A DNA stretch of 34,151 bases from an uncultured Bacilli bacterium. Its GTDB lineage: Bacteria > Bacillota_I > Bacilli_A > RF39 > UBA660. The number at the start of each line of letters is the position of its first letter. Position 1 is the stretch's first letter. The notes beneath the pieces are model-generated. The model worked only from the letters and a program-made list of their open reading frames with translations, was not told the origin of the DNA and made no database searches. Positions 15,872 to 24,689 of this stretch are shown in pieces. The translations under genes were made by a program, and so were the position numbers. The DNA lies in contig CANRDB010000015.1 in the NCBI GenBank assembly GCA_947629315.1, forward strand, positions 1 to 34,151. Reading direction: 5' to 3'.

Positions 15872-17038
15872 GTGAATATAACGCTAAACAAAAATGATGA
15901 AATTGTAATGAAGTTAATCCATTATTTTATTACAGAACAAGGATATAACCCAATTGTATTACATGGTGCGAAAGATGAAATATGGCTTGAGAATTCTGAA
16001 CAAGATTATCAAATTGTAAGAATTGTTACAAACTATATTCATAATGATGAACAACTTGATTTTGACATGTATCGGACTCAACAAATTATGAAAAAAATAA
16101 AGCAAAAGACATTCTCTTTTAAGATGAATGCGTTAAGTATTTTTATTAATTTGGGAGAGAATGTCCATTTGGAAGATAATGCGGTTAACCATATTGATTG
16201 TATTGAAATTAAAGATATTGAAGATATTAAAAAATATGATTTTGTGATGGATATTTTCCCAACGATTACGAAGATTGATAAGGTTACCGAAAAAGGTTTA
16301 GAACTATTTATGAAGTTAACAGAAGAAATCAACAGTAAGAATCAAGAAGATGCCTCTAAGGCAGAAGATGTCTTTAGTAAAAAAAGACCCATTATTACCT
16401 ATGCTTTATTGATTAGTAATCTTGTTATGTTTTTAGCGATGATTTTATCAGGAGCCAACCTCTTTAATTTAGATGCGAATGTTCTCTATAATTTTGGAGG
16501 ACTTGTCAATTTTGGAACCATGGGAGGCTACTGGGAACTCTATCGTTTAGTAACTAGTATGTTTTTACATGCGAGTCTCTTTCATTTCTTATTCAATATG
16601 TATGCTCTATATATTATTGGACCGCAATTAGAGAGTTTCTTTGGTAAATGGAAATATCTATGTATTTACCTTGGTAGTGGCATCATCGGGAATTTAATGT
16701 CGATGCTCTTTCAAGAGAGTAATGTGGTCAGTGTCGGAGCGAGTGGAGCCATTTTTGGATTATTAGGAGCACTTCTTTACTTTGGATATCACTACCGAGT
16801 TTATCTTGGCAGTGTCATGAAGTCTCAAATTATTCCACTTCTCGTATTTAACTTCTTGTTAGCGTTCTTATTGCCAGGTATCAATATTGCTGCTCATTTT
16901 GGTGGCTTATTTGGTGGATACTTAGTGGCGAAAGCAGTGGGAGTCAAATATAAAAGTACGACAGGAGATCAAGTAAATGGTGTCATTATGCTTTTCATTT
17001 TAGTGGGATTCCTCTCTTATATGAGTTTTTTCCGCTGA
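15872..17038 (+). CDS. Rhomboid intramembrane serine protease with cytoplasmic N-domain (YqgP/GluP-like)
   Basis: Cleaves transmembrane segments of membrane proteins. A cytoplasmic domain of about 170 residues precedes the rhomboid core, as in B. subtilis YqgP. The core has the helices from KRPIITYALLISN, the WELYRLVTSMFLHAS loop, HFLFNMYALYIIG, and the catalytic pair: Ser291 in VGASGAIFG and His342 in NIAAHFGGLFGGY. Both are present, so it should be active. The C-terminal TPR region of YqgP is missing. The GTG at 15872 is taken as start because AGGTGG lies eight bases upstream; the in-frame GTG at 15860 lies within that site. It gives 388 residues. A terminator follows, so the gene is single. 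Confidence 0.93.
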   Translation: MNITLNKNDEIVMKLIHYFITEQGYNPIVLHGAKDEIWLENSEQDYQIVRIVTNYIHNDEQLDFDMYRTQQIMKKIKQKTFSFKMNALSIFINLGENVHLEDNAVNHIDCIEIKDIEDIKKYDFVMDIFPTITKIDKVTEKGLELFMKLTEEINSKNQEDASKAEDVFSKKRPIITYALLISNLVMFLAMILSGANLFNLDANVLYNFGGLVNFGTMGGYWELYRLVTSMFLHASLFHFLFNMYALYIIGPQLESFFGKWKYLCIYLGSGIIGNLMSMLFQESNVVSVGASGAIFGLLGALLYFGYHYRVYLGSVMKSQIIPLLVFNFLLAFLLPGINIAAHFGGLFGGYLVAKAVGVKYKSTTGDQVNGVIMLFILVGFLSYMSFFR

Positions 17039-17066
17039 TTCGCTGTCTAATAAAGTGTCAAATCAT

Positions 17067-17098
17067 AAAAAAAGAAGTCGATTCGATTTCTTTTTTTT
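17067..17098 (+). terminator. Terminator after the rhomboid gene
   Basis: AAAAAAAGAAGTCG pairs with CGATTTCTTTTTTT, one G-T wobble, ending in eight T. Confidence 0.85.
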
Positions 17099-17106
17099 GA
17101 ATTCCG

Positions 17107-17115
17107 TGGTACTAT
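17107..17115 (+). promoter_or_regulatory. Extended -10 promoter of the tail-anchored protein gene
   Basis: TGG-TACTAT, right after the terminator. Confidence 0.5.
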
Positions 17116-17139
17116 CGAAGAAAGATGGTAGGTGAGATT

Positions 17140-18171
17140 ATGCCAGAAGAAAAAGAAAAAGAAGAACAAAAGAAAGAAACTAGTAAAGAAGAACAGATGA
17201 AGAGCGTTGCGGAAATTTATGGAATTACACTATCCGATATTGAAGAAGTCCATCTTCCTAATGGCAAAGAATATTTTAAATTTTATAATCCAGAAGATAA
17301 AAATTTAAAGATGATTGAGAATCGTGATATGGATAGAAATATCAGTGAGCAGTTTAAGGATATTCAAAAAACTCTTCAAGCTTCTCAAGGAGAGGATGGA
17401 TTAGCGAACGCTAGAGCTGTCTTTGATTATCAAATGCAATATCAAAATGTAGAATTGACGTTGATTCCGATTCGTGAACTTAATAACAATCGTTCTAGTT
17501 ATCGTTATTTGCTAGATGAAATTGATGAAAATCAACGGAAAGCAATTCGAGTATTGTTACAGAATATTGATTATTTAGATTTAGAATATATTAATATTGC
17601 CAATGCTATTGCAGTAGATAAACAGAATCGTGTGATTCATTCTTGGTACAATGTTGCTACTGGAAAATGTGAATTAAAAGCAGCTGAGGTTCGCAATTAT
17701 GAAAATGAACAAAAAGGAGTCGATAGTAACGGTTATACAGTAGATATTCCAGATGAGGAATTTGATCATTTGGTAGAAGATGTTGATGTTGCAAGCGATA
17801 CTCCAACAATACAGGAAGCAGAAGAAATAAAAGGAGTGCAGGGTGGTTATACTCGTACGATTCGGGGTAGAAATATCAATATGCATTTTGCTTTCCAAGC
17901 TTATCAATATCCAGAAATTCTTGACCGTAGCGAATTATCAGATGAAGACCGGATGGTCTATCGTGGAGTCATTCGAGCTATCGAGAGAAGAAGAGCAAGA
18001 CAACGGGGAAGAACCGCAGAACGTCAGTATGTTTATACGAGACCCAATAATCCTACCTCTCAAAATTCACAAGCCGCTTATATCGATATTATATGGCTTG
18101 TCTTAATGGCAGGAGTATTAAGTGGGTTTGCTTTCATGTTCCTATTATTTACTATTCAAGGTATCCTATGA
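17140..18171 (+). CDS. Tail-anchored protein with large cytoplasmic domain, unknown function
   Basis: I do not recognise this 343-residue protein. The N-terminus is a Lys/Glu-rich tract (MPEEKEKEEQKKETSKEE), followed by a soluble region with segments such as AEIYGITLSDIEEVHLPNG and ELTLIPIRELNNNRSSYRY. An acidic stretch (about 210-240) and an Arg-rich patch (RRRARQRGRTAERQ, about 285-298) come next. The only membrane helix is at the C-terminus (DIIWLVLMAGVLSGFAFMFL), ending a few residues later. The Arg patch fits the positive-inside rule, placing the main domain in the cytoplasm. ATG at 17140 follows AGGTGAG; the in-frame ATG at 17125 lies upstream of that site. It has its own promoter and terminator. 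Confidence 0.75.
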   Translation: MPEEKEKEEQKKETSKEEQMKSVAEIYGITLSDIEEVHLPNGKEYFKFYNPEDKNLKMIENRDMDRNISEQFKDIQKTLQASQGEDGLANARAVFDYQMQYQNVELTLIPIRELNNNRSSYRYLLDEIDENQRKAIRVLLQNIDYLDLEYINIANAIAVDKQNRVIHSWYNVATGKCELKAAEVRNYENEQKGVDSNGYTVDIPDEEFDHLVEDVDVASDTPTIQEAEEIKGVQGGYTRTIRGRNINMHFAFQAYQYPEILDRSELSDEDRMVYRGVIRAIERRRARQRGRTAERQYVYTRPNNPTSQNSQAAYIDIIWLVLMAGVLSGFAFMFLLFTIQGIL

Positions 18172-18182
18172 TACCTTTTTTA
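18158..18182. terminator. Bidirectional terminator between convergent genes
   Basis: AAGGTATC, loop CTAT, GATACCTT, then T. It overlaps the stop codon of the plus-strand gene and abuts that of the minus-strand gene. Confidence 0.85.
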
Positions 18183-18557
18183 AATGTTTGGATTTTCCAC
18201 ATCGGCAATGGTTTCCGTATTCGATAACGTAACGACATAAAGGGCAATAAGAGCAGAGGCAATGGTTAAAATAGAAGCAATAATCTGGAGTTCTTCACTT
18301 TTCTTGCTTTGATTCTTTCTTTTAGTAATATCGAAGAATCGATAATTGATATAGAGAAATAAAATAGCTACCAATAAGATGAGAAGACGGTTGATATAGG
18401 TCAATAATAAACTTTGTTGATTCGTCATTAACTTCTTTTTTCCAGCTGTTCCCAATTTTTGATTATAAGTAATAAAAATGGCAATAATCGTTGTTAAAAG
18501 GGTAACCACTAAACCGAATAGTTGATAATTGATATATTTTATTTCTTCTTTTTTCAT
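18180..18557 (-). CDS. Small three-helix membrane protein, unknown function
   Basis: A 125-residue protein with three predicted membrane helices: LFGLVVTLLTTIIAIFI (about 14-30), LLILLVAILFLYINYRFF (about 58-75) and IIASILTIASALIALYVV (about 92-109). Lys-rich loops (AGKKKLM, KRKNQSKK) separate them. I find no family motif. No convincing ribosome site precedes the ATG; the bases before it are AT-only (ACATATATTTTATT), which is unusual here. TATAAC lies about 30-40 bases upstream on the minus strand as a possible -10. It is divergent from lepA and shares that upstream region. Confidence 0.7.
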   Translation of the reverse strand: MKKEEIKYINYQLFGLVVTLLTTIIAIFITYNQKLGTAGKKKLMTNQQSLLLTYINRLLILLVAILFLYINYRFFDITKRKNQSKKSEELQIIASILTIASALIALYVVTLSNTETIADVENPNI

Positions 18558-18610
18558 AATAAAATATATGTTTTATGAGTGAGTTATACCTATATATTCT
18601 AAGGAATTTA

Positions 18611-18619
18611 TGCTATAAT
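18611..18619 (+). promoter_or_regulatory. Extended -10 promoter of the lepA operon
   Basis: TGC-TATAAT; no clear -35. Confidence 0.6.
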
Positions 18620-18636
18620 TTAATTGGTGAAACGGT

Positions 18637-20439
18637 ATGCAAGAAAACATGAGAAATTTTTCTATTATTGCTCATATTGATCACGGGAAAAGTACTCTCG
18701 CTGATCGAATCTTAGAGGCAACGGGAGCAATAACAGAAAGGGAAAAACAAGATCAATTATTAGATAGCATGGATATCGAAAGGGAAAGAGGCATTACCAT
18801 TAAATTAAATGCTGTACAACTCCATTATACGTATCAAGGAAAAGATTATTTACTACATTTAATTGACACACCAGGGCATGTCGATTTTACGTATGAGGTG
18901 TCAAGATCGTTAGCAGCTTGTGAGGGAGCTTTATTAGTAGTAGATGCTGCTCAAGGAATTGAAGCCCAGACATTAGCGAATCTCTATCAAGCGTTAGATA
19001 ATCATTTAACGATTATTCCAGTCATTAATAAAATTGATTTACCAAATGCTGATATCGAGAAAGTAAAAAAAGAATTGATGGATACCATCGGCTTTGAAGA
19101 GGAGGAAATCTTACTCGTTAGTGCGAAAACAGGAGTGGGAATTCCAAAATTGATGAAAGCTATTGTAGAACGTATTCCGGCTCCGAAAGGAAATGTAGAG
19201 GAACCATTACAGGCTCTCATATTTGATAGTTACTATGATTCTTATCGTGGAATTGTCACGTTACTAAGAGTGGTAAATGGCAAGGTAAAAATAGGAGATA
19301 AAATTAAAATGATGGCAACGGGTGCTTCTTATGAAGTAGTAGAGTTGGGAGTACACGATCCATCTGAACAGAAAGTTCCTGAACTATTGACGGGAGAAGT
19401 TGGCTATCTATGTGCGAGTATTAAGAGTATAGAAGATGTCAAGGTAGGAGATACAATTACGTCTAGTATTTGTCCAGCACAGGTACCTTTAGAGGGATAT
19501 AAAGCCATGAAACCGATGGTGTTCTGTGGTCTTTATCCAGTAGAGTCTAGTCGTTATCCAGAACTTCGTGAAGCCTTAGAAAAATTAAAATTGAATGATG
19601 CCTCTCTCCAATTTGAACCGGAGACATCGCAAGCCTTGGGATTTGGCTTCCGTTGTGGATTTTTAGGACTTCTTCATATGGAAATTATCGAAGAGAGAAT
19701 TGAACGGGAATTTGCGATTGATTTAATTGCGACCAGTCCATCAGTAGTTTATGAAGTAGAGCTTACTGATAAAAGTATCATCATGGTAGATAGCCCTGTT
19801 AAAATGCCAGAACGACAGAGAATTGCGACGATTAAAGAACCTTATATTCGTACTAGTATATTTGTTCCAAGTGAGTATATTGGATCGATTATGGAACTAT
19901 GTCAAAATAAAAGAGGTACTTATATCTCTATGGAATATTTAGATACGACGAGAGTGAATATCCACTATGAATTACCGTTATCGGAGATTGTCTATGACTT
20001 CTTTGATAAATTGAAATCCTATACGAAAGGGTATGCTTCTTTTGATTATGAGATGATTGGTTATCAATCTTCAGACCTTGTAAAGATGGATATTCTTTTA
20101 AATGGTGATATGGTGGATGCCTTCAGTTTAATTGTTCATCGGGATTTTGCTTATAATCGAGGCAAAGCCATTGTAGAAAGTCTTCGAAAACTGATTCCTA
20201 GACAGCAATTTGAAATTCCGATTCAAGCAGTCATTGGAAACAAAGCTATCGCCCGTGCGGATATTAAAGCGGTACGAAAAAATGTATTAGCGAAATGTTA
20301 TGGGGGAGATGTATCCCGTAAAAGAAAATTGTTAGAAAAGCAAAAAGAGGGTAAAAAGAGAATGAAAATGGTTGGTAGTGTAGAGGTACCACAAGAAGCC
20401 TTTTTAGCCGTTCTTAGTATGGATGAGGTAGGTGATTAA
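18637..20439 (+). CDS. lepA: Elongation factor 4 (LepA)
   Basis: Ribosome-associated GTPase that acts on stalled or misassembled ribosomes. It is 600 residues, full length. G motifs are AHIDHGKST (G1), RGITI (switch I), DTPGHVDF (G3), NKIDLP (G4) and SAKTG (G5). The C-terminal LepA-specific domain is present, ending with the conserved [18 protein letters not shown] stretch. The ribosome site is GGTGA. It starts a tight operon: the next gene begins two bases after its stop. In many Bacillota lepA is followed by hemW and then hrcA; here a regulator gene lies between lepA and hemW. Confidence 0.98.
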   Translation: MQENMRNFSIIAHIDHGKSTLADRILEATGAITEREKQDQLLDSMDIERERGITIKLNAVQLHYTYQGKDYLLHLIDTPGHVDFTYEVSRSLAACEGALLVVDAAQGIEAQTLANLYQALDNHLTIIPVINKIDLPNADIEKVKKELMDTIGFEEEEILLVSAKTGVGIPKLMKAIVERIPAPKGNVEEPLQALIFDSYYDSYRGIVTLLRVVNGKVKIGDKIKMMATGASYEVVELGVHDPSEQKVPELLTGEVGYLCASIKSIEDVKVGDTITSSICPAQVPLEGYKAMKPMVFCGLYPVESSRYPELREALEKLKLNDASLQFEPETSQALGFGFRCGFLGLLHMEIIEERIEREFAIDLIATSPSVVYEVELTDKSIIMVDSPVKMPERQRIATIKEPYIRTSIFVPSEYIGSIMELCQNKRGTYISMEYLDTTRVNIHYELPLSEIVYDFFDKLKSYTKGYASFDYEMIGYQSSDLVKMDILLNGDMVDAFSLIVHRDFAYNRGKAIVESLRKLIPRQQFEIPIQAVIGNKAIARADIKAVRKNVLAKCYGGDVSRKRKLLEKQKEGKKRMKMVGSVEVPQEAFLAVLSMDEVGD

Positions 20440-20441
20440 AG

Positions 20442-21215
20442 ATGGAGAGGAAACCACAAGATATTGTCGTAGAGTACTTTTTAGAACATCCTACGGCTAC
20501 GAATATAGAAATTAGTGAACATACAGGAGTATCAAAGTCTTCTGTACAGCGATACTTATCTAACCCAGATATTGGTAATATTAATATACCAACGACAGGG
20601 AAAACGATTGCTGAACAAATTCGATTAAATACCCTAAAGGGGAGACAAAAAGGTGGTCGAAACACTTTTCAACATTATGCAGTAGTGAGGGGAGAAAAAG
20701 GAAAATTTAATGGTATCGTCCAGGAATCTTCTCAGGAGGAAATCGATAAAGAAAAACAAAAACGCGAAGATATTCGGAATATCGTCGTATACTTTAGTCG
20801 ACATCCTTTTCTTACGATGGAGGAATTAGCGCAAGAAATATCGCATGTGCCTATTCGTAATACGAAGACAACTTATACACCCGATTATGTCTATCGCTGT
20901 TTAAATGATCCCCGCGTTGAGGAAATGTTTGGAAGTGTCATTGCCAATGCCATTACGGAAAGATTAGATCAAAATCGATATGGTATTTTAGAAAAATTTG
21001 AAGGAATTTGGAATCCAGAATCCTTTACAGATGCGGGATTAACCGCTCATGAACAGAGTGTCTTACTAGATCGCTTTCCAGGAGATGGAACCATTTCTTC
21101 TGCTGAACATACCGCTCATAAGTTTGGTATTTCTAAAACGATGGTAACGAAAATAGAGAACCAAGCTTTAGAAAAATTAAAGAAATATCAAAAGAGTATG
21201 GGAGAAAATGATTAA
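20442..21215 (+). CDS. SpoIIID-like, multi-HTH transcription regulator
   Basis: A 257-residue predicted DNA-binding protein. The first unit, EISEHTGVSKSSVQRYLSN, is a helix-turn-helix, followed by NTLKGRQKGGRNTFQHY. This matches the SpoIIID layout (SKSTVHKDL, then an RH-x-x-GG-x-AT basic tail). A second, weaker copy starts at IVVYFSRHPFLTMEELAQEIS and continues DYVYRCLNDPRVEEMFG. The C-terminal part, LTAHEQSVLLDRF to GISKTMVTKIENQALEKLKK, resembles sigma region 4. So it has two SpoIIID-like units plus a sigma-4-like end. It starts two bases after lepA and overlaps hemW by 8 bases, so all are translated from one message. A role in sporulation or stress control is a guess. Confidence 0.7.
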   Translation: MERKPQDIVVEYFLEHPTATNIEISEHTGVSKSSVQRYLSNPDIGNINIPTTGKTIAEQIRLNTLKGRQKGGRNTFQHYAVVRGEKGKFNGIVQESSQEEIDKEKQKREDIRNIVVYFSRHPFLTMEELAQEISHVPIRNTKTTYTPDYVYRCLNDPRVEEMFGSVIANAITERLDQNRYGILEKFEGIWNPESFTDAGLTAHEQSVLLDRFPGDGTISSAEHTAHKFGISKTMVTKIENQALEKLKKYQKSMGEND

Positions 21216-22311
21216 ATCCGCTTATCTTCACATTCCTTTTTGTCGTTCTATTTGCTCATACTGCGATTTTTGTAAATATTACTACTATCCCGATATGGTT
21301 TCTTCCTACTTATCCGCTTTACAAGAAGAAATAGAGAAATATTATCACCAAGAAGTTTTAGAAACCATCTATTTAGGTGGGGGTACTCCTAGTAGTCTTT
21401 CTTTGAAAGAATTAGAACGTCTTTTTCAAATTGTGAGTGTTTTAAAAAGAACGAGTACTTGTGAGTATACCATCGAATGTAATGTGGAACATATTACGGA
21501 AGAACAGTTACAATTGATGGTTCGCTATGGTGTAAACCGAATTAGTATTGGAATTCAAACGTTACAACCAAACTATCTATCCTTTTTAAATCGAAAACAT
21601 ACGAAAGAGGAAGTATTTGCTAAAATCCAGTTAGTCAAAAAGTATTTTCAAAATATCAATGTTGATTTGATGTATGCTTTTCCTGGACAGACTATGGAGG
21701 AATTAGAACAGGATTTAGAAGATTTTCTTTCCTTGAATGTTCCCCACATTTCTACTTATTCACTAATTATTGAAGAGCATACGATGTTATATAATCAAAA
21801 AATCGAGCCTATTGCAGAGGATTTAGATGCAGATATGTATGAGAGAATAGTGGAGAAACTTCAGAATTATCATCATTACGAAATTAGTAATTTTGCGAAA
21901 GTGGGATATGAATCCAAACATAATCTTACCTATTGGAACAATGAAGAGTATTATGGCTTTGGTTTAGGAGCAAGCGGTTATCAAGGAACAATCCGTTACG
22001 ATAATACGAGAAGTTTGAGCCATTATCGTAAGGGAAAATATCGCTATCAGGAAGAGAATGTTTCTCTAAAAGAACAATTGGAAAATGAATTTATTTTGGG
22101 ATTGCGAAAAATAGATGGTGTATCGGTTGATAAAATCAAAAGAAATTATCAAATGAATCCATTGGATTGGCAGTTCATTCAAAAATTATTAGAAGAAAAA
22201 AAATTAGAATATCAGAATGGTTTTTTAAAACTTGCTCAAAATTATTGGTATCTATCTAATGAGATTCTGGTATTGTTTTTAGATAATGAAGAATGGGGAG
22301 TAGAAGAATGA
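21208..22311 (+). CDS. hemW: Heme chaperone HemW (radical SAM)
   Basis: Radical SAM protein of the HemN-like family, which inserts heme into respiratory enzymes rather than oxidising coproporphyrinogen. The 367 residues begin MIKSAYLHIPFC, with the cluster Cys12, Cys16 and Cys19 (CRSICSYC). The absence of a fourth Cys after CxxxCxxC is the mark of HemW against HemN. Other family segments are TIYLGGGTPS, YTIECNVEH, GVNRISIGIQTL and NVDLMYAFPGQT. It overlaps both neighbours: 8 bases with the regulator and an ATGA overlap with the TraB-like gene. No respiratory or heme genes are in the window, so its partner is unknown. Confidence 0.93.
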   Translation: MIKSAYLHIPFCRSICSYCDFCKYYYYPDMVSSYLSALQEEIEKYYHQEVLETIYLGGGTPSSLSLKELERLFQIVSVLKRTSTCEYTIECNVEHITEEQLQLMVRYGVNRISIGIQTLQPNYLSFLNRKHTKEEVFAKIQLVKKYFQNINVDLMYAFPGQTMEELEQDLEDFLSLNVPHISTYSLIIEEHTMLYNQKIEPIAEDLDADMYERIVEKLQNYHHYEISNFAKVGYESKHNLTYWNNEEYYGFGLGASGYQGTIRYDNTRSLSHYRKGKYRYQEENVSLKEQLENEFILGLRKIDGVSVDKIKRNYQMNPLDWQFIQKLLEEKKLEYQNGFLKLAQNYWYLSNEILVLFLDNEEWGVEE

Positions 22312-23234
22312 AAAAAGGTTATCGTATAATGGTTATCATGTTATGTATAGTATTAGTGATTACGTTAGGAGTATTAGGATATTTTTGGTTCAATCAAAAA
22401 GAAGAAGTGTATACACCAGCCACTAAAAAAGTCGCACCTAGGTTATATCAAGCCTGTGATGAGGATAGTTGTATCTATGTATTAGGAACCATCCATGTAG
22501 GAGATACTAGGATTTCTCATTTGACAGATTCCATTTGGAAAGCTTATCAAGAAAGTGATGCTTTAGCTTTAGAGATTGATATTCTAAAGAGTATGCAGGA
22601 AGAAGACTTGAATTCTTATTTCTTAAAAGATGACGATACCATCAAGAATTATTTGAGTGATGAACAATATGTTCGTTTGACAGATTTCTGTAAGAAACAT
22701 CTTTTATCGATAGAACTATTAGAACGGATGAATCTTTCTTCTCTTTATAGTATTTTAGAAAATTGGATGTATCTCGAGATGAATTTGTCTGCTAATTACG
22801 GAGTAGATATGCAGTTAGCGATACAAGCCCAAACTGATCATAAAGAACTACTAGAACTAGAGTCCTATGAATTTCAAGAAAACTTATTGAATAGTTTTTC
22901 AGATGAATTTTATAAAGAACAAGTGGATACGATGTTAAAACATTTTAACTATGAAAAGGGCGAGACAAGATTATTATATGATGCCTATTTATCTGGAAAT
23001 GCTTGGCTTTTAAAACAGATGTTAGGTACGACTCGCTTTGCGGAACCAGAAGAACAGGATTATCAGCAAAAAATGATTATTGATAGAAATATTCAGATGA
23101 GTGCGAAAGCAGAACAGTATCTCCAAGATAATAAAAAGGTATTCATTGCTGTAGGAGCGGCTCATGTTTTAGGAGATAAAGGAATTATTGAAAGTTTACA
23201 AGCAAAAGGATATCAAGTTACATTAGTTCAATAA
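22308..23234 (+). CDS. TraB/GumN-family membrane-anchored protein
   Basis: A 308-residue protein of the TraB/PrgY/GumN (TIKI-like) family, thought to be metal-dependent peptidases or peptide-binding proteins. One N-terminal membrane helix (IMVIMLCIVLVITLGVLGYF, residues 7-26) puts the domain outside the cell. Family motifs are YVLGTIHVGD (Gly60-His63) and a late GxxH, VGAAHVLGDKG (Gly283-His286), both present, so the putative active site looks intact. The ATG at 22308 is chosen because it overlaps the hemW stop as ATGA and has GGGAG eight bases upstream. This is the place where hrcA often occurs after hemW. Substrate unknown. Confidence 0.88.
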   Translation: MKKGYRIMVIMLCIVLVITLGVLGYFWFNQKEEVYTPATKKVAPRLYQACDEDSCIYVLGTIHVGDTRISHLTDSIWKAYQESDALALEIDILKSMQEEDLNSYFLKDDDTIKNYLSDEQYVRLTDFCKKHLLSIELLERMNLSSLYSILENWMYLEMNLSANYGVDMQLAIQAQTDHKELLELESYEFQENLLNSFSDEFYKEQVDTMLKHFNYEKGETRLLYDAYLSGNAWLLKQMLGTTRFAEPEEQDYQQKMIIDRNIQMSAKAEQYLQDNKKVFIAVGAAHVLGDKGIIESLQAKGYQVTLVQ

Positions 23235-23258
23235 AAAATAGGTTTTCCTATTTTTTTT
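23233..23258 (+). terminator. Terminator of the lepA operon
   Basis: AAAAAATAGG, loop TTTT, CCTATTTTTTTT, at the stop codon of the TraB-like gene. Confidence 0.9.
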
Positions 23259-23266
23259 GAAAACAA

Positions 23267-23295
23267 TTGACAAGTGTAATTAAAACGCTTATAAT
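23267..23295 (+). promoter_or_regulatory. Consensus promoter of the thyX-tmk unit
   Basis: TTGACA (23267-23272), 17 bases, TATAAT (23290-23295): a perfect sigma-A match, the strongest promoter in the window. Confidence 0.9.
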
Positions 23296-23312
23296 GATGC
23301 TAGGAGGAACTT

Positions 23313-24689
23313 ATGAGAATTGAGTTATTAAATGGAAAAGATCTGGAAACTAGAATCCGGACTATCGCAACTGCTGGAAAACTTTCTCGGACCAAAGGGG
23401 ACGTTTATGAAGTTTTAGATAGTTGTCATGATTATGAAAAAAATTTGCGATTGATTAGTCGCATTATTAGTATGGGACATAAGACCATTATTGAACATGA
23501 TTATTTTGTCTTTGCTTTGGGAGATGTTAGCCCCATTGTAGAACAAACTGTAATTGGGTATCGGCTTACTTCTTTTACCATCAAATCAGGAAGGGAAGTT
23601 GACTTCCGTGCTGTTGGTTACTATGTACCAAATTTCCGAGGAAAAGATGGAACCATCAAAAAGAATAATCGAGCTTTACAGAAAAAATATTGCAAGCATA
23701 TGGATTACTTATTTTCGGAATATGGAAAATTGGTGGATGCTGGTATCAAAGAAGAAGATGCTCGGTATGTTTTACCGTATTCCTTTCATACGAATATTGT
23801 GATGGGATTAGATGCTAGAGAATTAGAAAAAATGGTTCATGATCTTCTCTATGGTAAGAAAAGTAGAATCAGTGAATTAAAAGAACTAGGGGAACAATTA
23901 TTGCAGATTATTCGTCAGTACATTCCTTATTTAGTTCCTCATCTCGAAAATAATTCTAGGGATGATCAAGATGCTTTTCAAACATACTATTTTGCTAAAA
24001 ATATAACGCCATATCCGAAAACCAGATTGATTTCTCATAGTGAGAATGTCGATAATACCATTTTAGAGAGTGTTTTACAATATCGAAATCAATGTTCGCA
24101 CGAAGAGGTCCAAAGACAAATGGAGTTTTTTGATAAAGAAAAATCTCATTGGCGCCAAGATATCTTTGAAACGTTAAAAAATAGTAAAGAACAAAGAGAA
24201 TTAGAACAAGTACAGTTTCGCTTTGAAATTCCTATTTCTTTAATTATTTTAAAACATTTGACGAGACATCGTCTGCAATCTCTATTAGTACCGGATTTCG
24301 TTCCTCTTTGGAACACTAAAAATTATCAAATTCCGCCTAGTATCAAGAAGCAATCAGAGGATTGTTATCACAAAATTCATCAAAAGAATAGTCAGATATT
24401 GCAAAGTTTTCAAAAAGAAGATATCATGGAAGAGGATTTAATATATTTCTATTTATGTGGACAATTTGTCAATGTTATCTCTACGATGAATGGTAGAACG
24501 TTAGAATGGATTAGTCGTATGAGAACTTGTACGAAAGCTCATTGGGAAATTCGAGCGATTGTAAGAGATATGGTGAAAAGTGTAAAAGAAGTAGCGCCTT
24601 TATTTGGAACCTGTCTAGGAAGTAGTTGCGATGTGTTTGGCATATGTCCAGAAGGGAAAGAGAGTTGTGGAAAAGTCAATGCGCGGTAA
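23313..24689 (+). CDS. Tandem ThyX-like protein (flavin-dependent thymidylate synthase family)
   Basis: At 458 residues this is about twice a normal ThyX (220-250) and reads as two fused ThyX units. The first has MGHKTIIEHDYFVF (54-67), matching the GHETPFEH region, and GYRLTSFTIKSGR (82-94). That keeps R84, S87, S92 and R94 of RHRxxSxNxxSxR but loses R, H and N. The second has RHRLQS (318-323), keeping RHR and the first S but losing the later N, S and R, plus SRMRTCTKAHWEIR (401-414) with the nucleotide-binding WEIR. The end is Cys-rich (TCLGSSCDVFGICPEGKESC). The halves thus keep complementary parts of the site. It probably makes dTMP from dUMP, supported by tmk overlapping its end by 11 bases. 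AGGAGG precedes the start. Confidence 0.85.
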   Translation: MRIELLNGKDLETRIRTIATAGKLSRTKGDVYEVLDSCHDYEKNLRLISRIISMGHKTIIEHDYFVFALGDVSPIVEQTVIGYRLTSFTIKSGREVDFRAVGYYVPNFRGKDGTIKKNNRALQKKYCKHMDYLFSEYGKLVDAGIKEEDARYVLPYSFHTNIVMGLDARELEKMVHDLLYGKKSRISELKELGEQLLQIIRQYIPYLVPHLENNSRDDQDAFQTYYFAKNITPYPKTRLISHSENVDNTILESVLQYRNQCSHEEVQRQMEFFDKEKSHWRQDIFETLKNSKEQRELEQVQFRFEIPISLIILKHLTRHRLQSLLVPDFVPLWNTKNYQIPPSIKKQSEDCYHKIHQKNSQILQSFQKEDIMEEDLIYFYLCGQFVNVISTMNGRTLEWISRMRTCTKAHWEIRAIVRDMVKSVKEVAPLFGTCLGSSCDVFGICPEGKESCGKVNAR

